Positions 14,748 through 17,827 of a stretch of 17,827 nucleotides of DNA are shown piece after piece. The notes beneath the pieces are model-generated. The model was not told the DNA's origin. It worked only from the letters and a program-made list of their open reading frames with translations, and did no database searches. Source of the stretch: Lachnospiraceae bacterium (GTDB lineage Bacteria; Bacillota; Clostridia; Lachnospirales; Lachnospiraceae); the NCBI GenBank assembly GCA_003520105.1, contig DOVL01000169.1:1-17827 (forward strand), read 5' to 3'. Position 1 is the first letter of the stretch. The number at the start of each line of letters is the position of its first letter. The position numbers were made by a program, and so were the translations under genes.

Positions 14748-17525
14748 TTAATTCCTCCTTAGTTTTTTTATTATTGCCAGTGCCGCTGCACCTATTCCCG
14801 GAACACCGAAACTATAAGACACATCGAAGAAATCTCTAATTCCCTCCGGACTGGTGTGAAACACTTTAAGTTTTTCGTAACGCAGGAACATTGTATGTAA
14901 AATATCCTCTCCCCGAGCCGTAATCTCCGGCTGCCCGAGCAGATCTCCTGCCATATTTAAAAAGTAAACCGATAATGCGTTGCCATGATAAAGGCTGTCT
15001 CTGTATCTGAGTGTATTCTCTTTCATAACACTTTTCGCCGCCAGCTCTGCCACCTTCTCTGCGAGCCCTTTTGCTTCTCCCGAAACCGGTTTTATCTCTG
15101 AATCCGTTTCCATTGTAGCTGTCAGTTTTCCCTCTACGGATCGTAATGAACATATACCTATGCAGGCACAGAGCCCTATCCACGGAGAGTATTCAGATCT
15201 TACAGGAAGCCACTTGAACTTTCCAACCTCGCCTGTCCATCCGCATAGCTTCTCATTGTAGAGTCTGCAGAGTTGTTCATATGCCCAGCCGGCAAGCTCC
15301 TCACATTTTCCATTCCCGGTTTCCCTGAAGGACAGTGACATGGCTGCTCCAACATATGCTAAATAAAGTACATCCAGATCATTATCCGGCAAAAAGCTTA
15401 TCAGTACCTGCGACGCATCCTTTATAAGCCCCATTTTTTTGCTATGCCCTTTACGGCTTAATGAAAGAGCTGTTATCAGACCTGCAAGCTTCGATATACT
15501 CTTCTTACTGTCAATCATATACATCTTTTTATCTGAAATAAGATTGATCAGTCCGTCATATATGTTCTCTGCTCTTTCGTTCCCTGCAGAGCACATCTCA
15601 TCTATTCCCAGGATTAACGCACCTATTCCTCCATAGATATCCTGACTTATAGTTGCTCTGATATATAGCTCATCCTCCTGCAGCCATTCCTCTATCTTCT
15701 CACTTATAAGGCGTAAAGACATCTCTGCAATATCCACCGGATAATCAAAGCCTTGTCTATTGATTGTCCCAAAATATCTTAAGATATCCGATATACAGCA
15801 AGCCATTCCTGAGTATTTTTTATCAGCAAGATCCGGTGTCTGCGTCAGGAAAAGTATTCTGTCACCCGTACTGTGTATACCGCTCTCCCGGATATTGTCA
15901 TTTATATCCTGCAAAAGCTTACTGATCTTGTCATCAAGTACTTCTCTGCTGTCACATTTCTCTATCTCCCATGCTTCTTCCTGCATGGAAACAGGGACAG
16001 CTGAACACCTGAGTGAGTTCCTGATCGTATCTGTTTCAAAACGCTTATCCTCTTCTCCGAATATCTCGAGAGTCTTAAATGCAGCTCTTCTTGCACTTTC
16101 CTTAAAAGCTCCGCAGCTGATTTTCTGATCCGGTGATGAACCACAGAGATCATATCCATCCAATGTTGTTGAATAATATGGAATATCGCCCTCAAGCAGA
16201 CATTCCTCCTCATATTTCACAATCCCCTCATCAACATCATAATTATTATGCGTGAATGGTGTTCTCAACCGGTCAAGTATCCTCCGCTGCTCAGCCTTAT
16301 CGCTTAAAGCCTTCGGTCTCCAGAGCATCTGCCTCATCAGGTTGTAATACTCGGTATTTCGCAGAAGATAGCGAAGCTCTGCATCCTCGAAGGATAAAAA
16401 CATCTCCTCTATTCGTTTCCTGTTCGTCTGAACTCTTATATATCCCTCTTCGAATCCGGTAATGAAATCCTCTTCATAGCCCTCCACCGTATAGTCGTTT
16501 CCGGCGTATCGCGGAAGATGTCCGGAACCCGTAAAACTATGATATAACGGTGATATGGTCCCTGTTTTTCTTGTGTACCGTGGTAATACCATGGTGCGTA
16601 ATACTGTATATGCAAATGAATTCGTCCGTGAATCTGCCGTCTTTCTTGTGACACCCTTTTTGGAGAAGCTTCTTAATTCCGGCTTGAACATTGTTTCAAG
16701 ATCAATGGCACACGGTCTCACCCCTGCCGGTATAATATTATCAAAATGCATATCAACTGCACCTATCCCATAAAAAAGTGCCGTCAGAATTCCGAAATTA
16801 TGATAATAGGTTCTGATATCACCCTGCTGCTCCGTTTCCTTTATCCGTAATTCCGATACAAAGCCACATCCATCACCGGTCACACAGTCTGCTGCAGCTG
16901 TACAGTCATTGAACAGCTCACTTATAAGTGTATGATAAAGCTTATCCAGCTTACAGTCATGAGGCTTATAGAAAAAGCTGCCTGCATCAGTTTTTATCCC
17001 AAATACCGATCTGCCATGGCGATGTGAGTCTCCACCACCGCCTATATATCCCATGATACGATCGATCTTTTTTCCACCTAGTAGCTGCTTCTCTATCTTC
17101 TGTTTATTGGCAAGAAAATCCTTAATGAAATCATCCTGACTATACCTGAAGTTTTCTGTCATCACTTCATAAAACGGGACTGAGAGAGGAAGGTTTTTGT
17201 CAAAATATCCGTAAGCGAAGGTTTCTTTTACTTCCTCCATAGCCCGGTATACAACTTCATTCTCTGCCTTTGTGGGATCTATCGCTCCAAAGGGATCTAC
17301 TCTACGCATATTCTGAAGGAGCTGTTCACCTACCGTACGCAGATATACCGGTACCATCCGCTCCTTGTATGATCTTCTCATATCGGCAGTCAAATCATCC
17401 GTAAGAAATGATTTTATGCCCGGATTCTTCTCTATCAGATCACTTACAATCTGCCCGGCTTTAATATCCAGAAAACCAAGTGGACCATGATCGGATATAT
17501 AATCGTAGAATTCATTCTGCTTCAT
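14748..17525 (-). CDS. LanM-A: LanM-like dehydratase with degenerate cyclase domain
   Basis: 925 residues, a normal LanM length, with AGGGAAATAA before the ATG. The dehydratase half is complete: K187 in FFYKPHDC, D258/H260/N263 in VDMHFDN, D275 in IDLET, and the elimination residues R385, T391 and Y394 in LRYLLRNTEYY. EGDIPYY at 445-451 is also typical. By family it uses ATP to phosphorylate Ser/Thr in a leader-bearing peptide and then eliminates phosphate to give dehydroalanine and dehydrobutyrine. In the cyclase half the WC zinc motif reads PWIGLCACIG (W782, I783) and the CHG motif reads YHG (846-848). At least two of three zinc ligands are missing, so thioether formation is unlikely. The gene lies between A1 and A2-A5, the expected substrates. 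Confidence 0.92.
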   Translation of the reverse strand: MKQNEFYDYISDHGPLGFLDIKAGQIVSDLIEKNPGIKSFLTDDLTADMRRSYKERMVPVYLRTVGEQLLQNMRRVDPFGAIDPTKAENEVVYRAMEEVKETFAYGYFDKNLPLSVPFYEVMTENFRYSQDDFIKDFLANKQKIEKQLLGGKKIDRIMGYIGGGGDSHRHGRSVFGIKTDAGSFFYKPHDCKLDKLYHTLISELFNDCTAAADCVTGDGCGFVSELRIKETEQQGDIRTYYHNFGILTALFYGIGAVDMHFDNIIPAGVRPCAIDLETMFKPELRSFSKKGVTRKTADSRTNSFAYTVLRTMVLPRYTRKTGTISPLYHSFTGSGHLPRYAGNDYTVEGYEEDFITGFEEGYIRVQTNRKRIEEMFLSFEDAELRYLLRNTEYYNLMRQMLWRPKALSDKAEQRRILDRLRTPFTHNNYDVDEGIVKYEEECLLEGDIPYYSTTLDGYDLCGSSPDQKISCGAFKESARRAAFKTLEIFGEEDKRFETDTIRNSLRCSAVPVSMQEEAWEIEKCDSREVLDDKISKLLQDINDNIRESGIHSTGDRILFLTQTPDLADKKYSGMACCISDILRYFGTINRQGFDYPVDIAEMSLRLISEKIEEWLQEDELYIRATISQDIYGGIGALILGIDEMCSAGNERAENIYDGLINLISDKKMYMIDSKKSISKLAGLITALSLSRKGHSKKMGLIKDASQVLISFLPDNDLDVLYLAYVGAAMSLSFRETGNGKCEELAGWAYEQLCRLYNEKLCGWTGEVGKFKWLPVRSEYSPWIGLCACIGICSLRSVEGKLTATMETDSEIKPVSGEAKGLAEKVAELAAKSVMKENTLRYRDSLYHGNALSVYFLNMAGDLLGQPEITARGEDILHTMFLRYEKLKVFHTSPEGIRDFFDVSYSFGVPGIGAAALAIIKKLRRN

Positions 17526-17542
17526 TTATTTCCCTGTTTATT

Positions 17543-17827
17543 TCACATTGCCGATAATGATAATGATAATGCAGCGACAGATGCTACTGTGGTAAGAGAA
17601 CCAATAAGCCCGGCCTCATCAGTGGTAGTCATACCACCTGCTACTCTTGAGAGATCAGCATCACTTATCTCATCACTCTCTGAAGTAGCCTTAGACAGCT
17701 TCGTCATAAGCTCTTCAAACTCCTCCTTTGTAAAGCCATCCTGAACAGTGACAGCATACTTATATGCTTCATCAATATCATCGAAAGACTGCATCTTTGC
17801 CTGTATTTCTTTATCAGCAGCTACTTT
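17543..17827 (-). CDS. Precursor peptide A1 with Nif11-like leader (5' end outside window)
   Basis: The frame stays open through KVAADKEIQAK to the right edge; by comparison with A2 about ten residues are missing. The leader ends DADLSRVAGG. The 29-residue core has ten Ser/Thr and no Cys, and its C-terminal part alternates Ser and Leu (SLSLS), encoded by three copies of TCATTA in the DNA. The gene ends 17 bases before LanM-A, so they are likely co-transcribed. The promoter and any further precursors lie outside the window. Confidence 0.9.
   Translation of the reverse strand, partial: KVAADKEIQAKMQSFDDIDEAYKYAVTVQDGFTKEEFEELMTKLSKATSESDEISDADLSRVAGGMTTTDEAGLIGSLTTVASVAALSLSLSAM

Noticed and set aside
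7079-17525. Straight call of a class II lanthipeptide (ringed lantibiotic) cluster
   Set aside because: Lanthionine needs Cys in the core and an active zinc cyclase. Four cores have no Cys and both cyclase domains lack zinc ligands.

Overview
The window looks like a chromosomal stretch of a low-to-moderate GC Firmicute, probably a Lachnospiraceae-type Clostridium relative (Butyrivibrio/Roseburia-like; inferred from protein style, strong AGGAGG ribosome binding sites and a Bacillus-type LexA box, not from a database match). Almost everything is transcribed leftward (minus strand); only one small membrane-anchored protein at 1678-2391 is on the plus strand.

Right part, 17827 down to about 5237: a RiPP (ribosomally made, post-translationally modified peptide) gene cluster. 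In transcription order it holds a Nif11-type precursor cut by the window edge (A1), a LanM-like enzyme (LanM-A), four more Nif11-leader precursors (A2-A5), a SAM methyltransferase, an E. coli-YcaO-type YcaO enzyme (YcaO-2), a flavodoxin-fold flavoprotein with a four-Cys motif, a second LanM-like enzyme (LanM-B), a second YcaO (YcaO-1) and a possible 40-residue ORF. Genes are tightly packed, with overlapping stops and starts and ribosome binding sites inside upstream genes, so this is most likely one operon.

The main observation is that the parts do not add up to an ordinary lanthipeptide. The five cores contain about 32 Ser/Thr but only one Cys. Both LanM proteins keep the kinase-like dehydratase residues, but both lack the Cys and Cys-His zinc ligands of the cyclase domain. 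LanM-B has also lost the Thr and Tyr at the positions used for phosphate elimination. A consistent reading is that LanM-A makes dehydroamino acids without rings, the flavoprotein may reduce some of them to D-residues, and two stand-alone YcaOs act on the backbone, with a methyltransferase tailoring. This is inference. No transporter, leader protease, immunity gene or regulator lies in the window; they may lie beyond position 17827.

Left part, 1 to about 5018: unrelated housekeeping and regulatory genes. These are a GGDEF/GAF signalling protein, a small gene with a textbook sigma-A promoter whose spacer holds a LexA-type SOS box, an FdhD-like sulfurtransferase, a hypothetical membrane-anchored protein, and a HAMP/SpoIIE-type phosphatase cut by the left edge. 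There is no gene-free stretch over 300 bases, and I saw no RNA gene, CRISPR array, insertion sequence or prophage.
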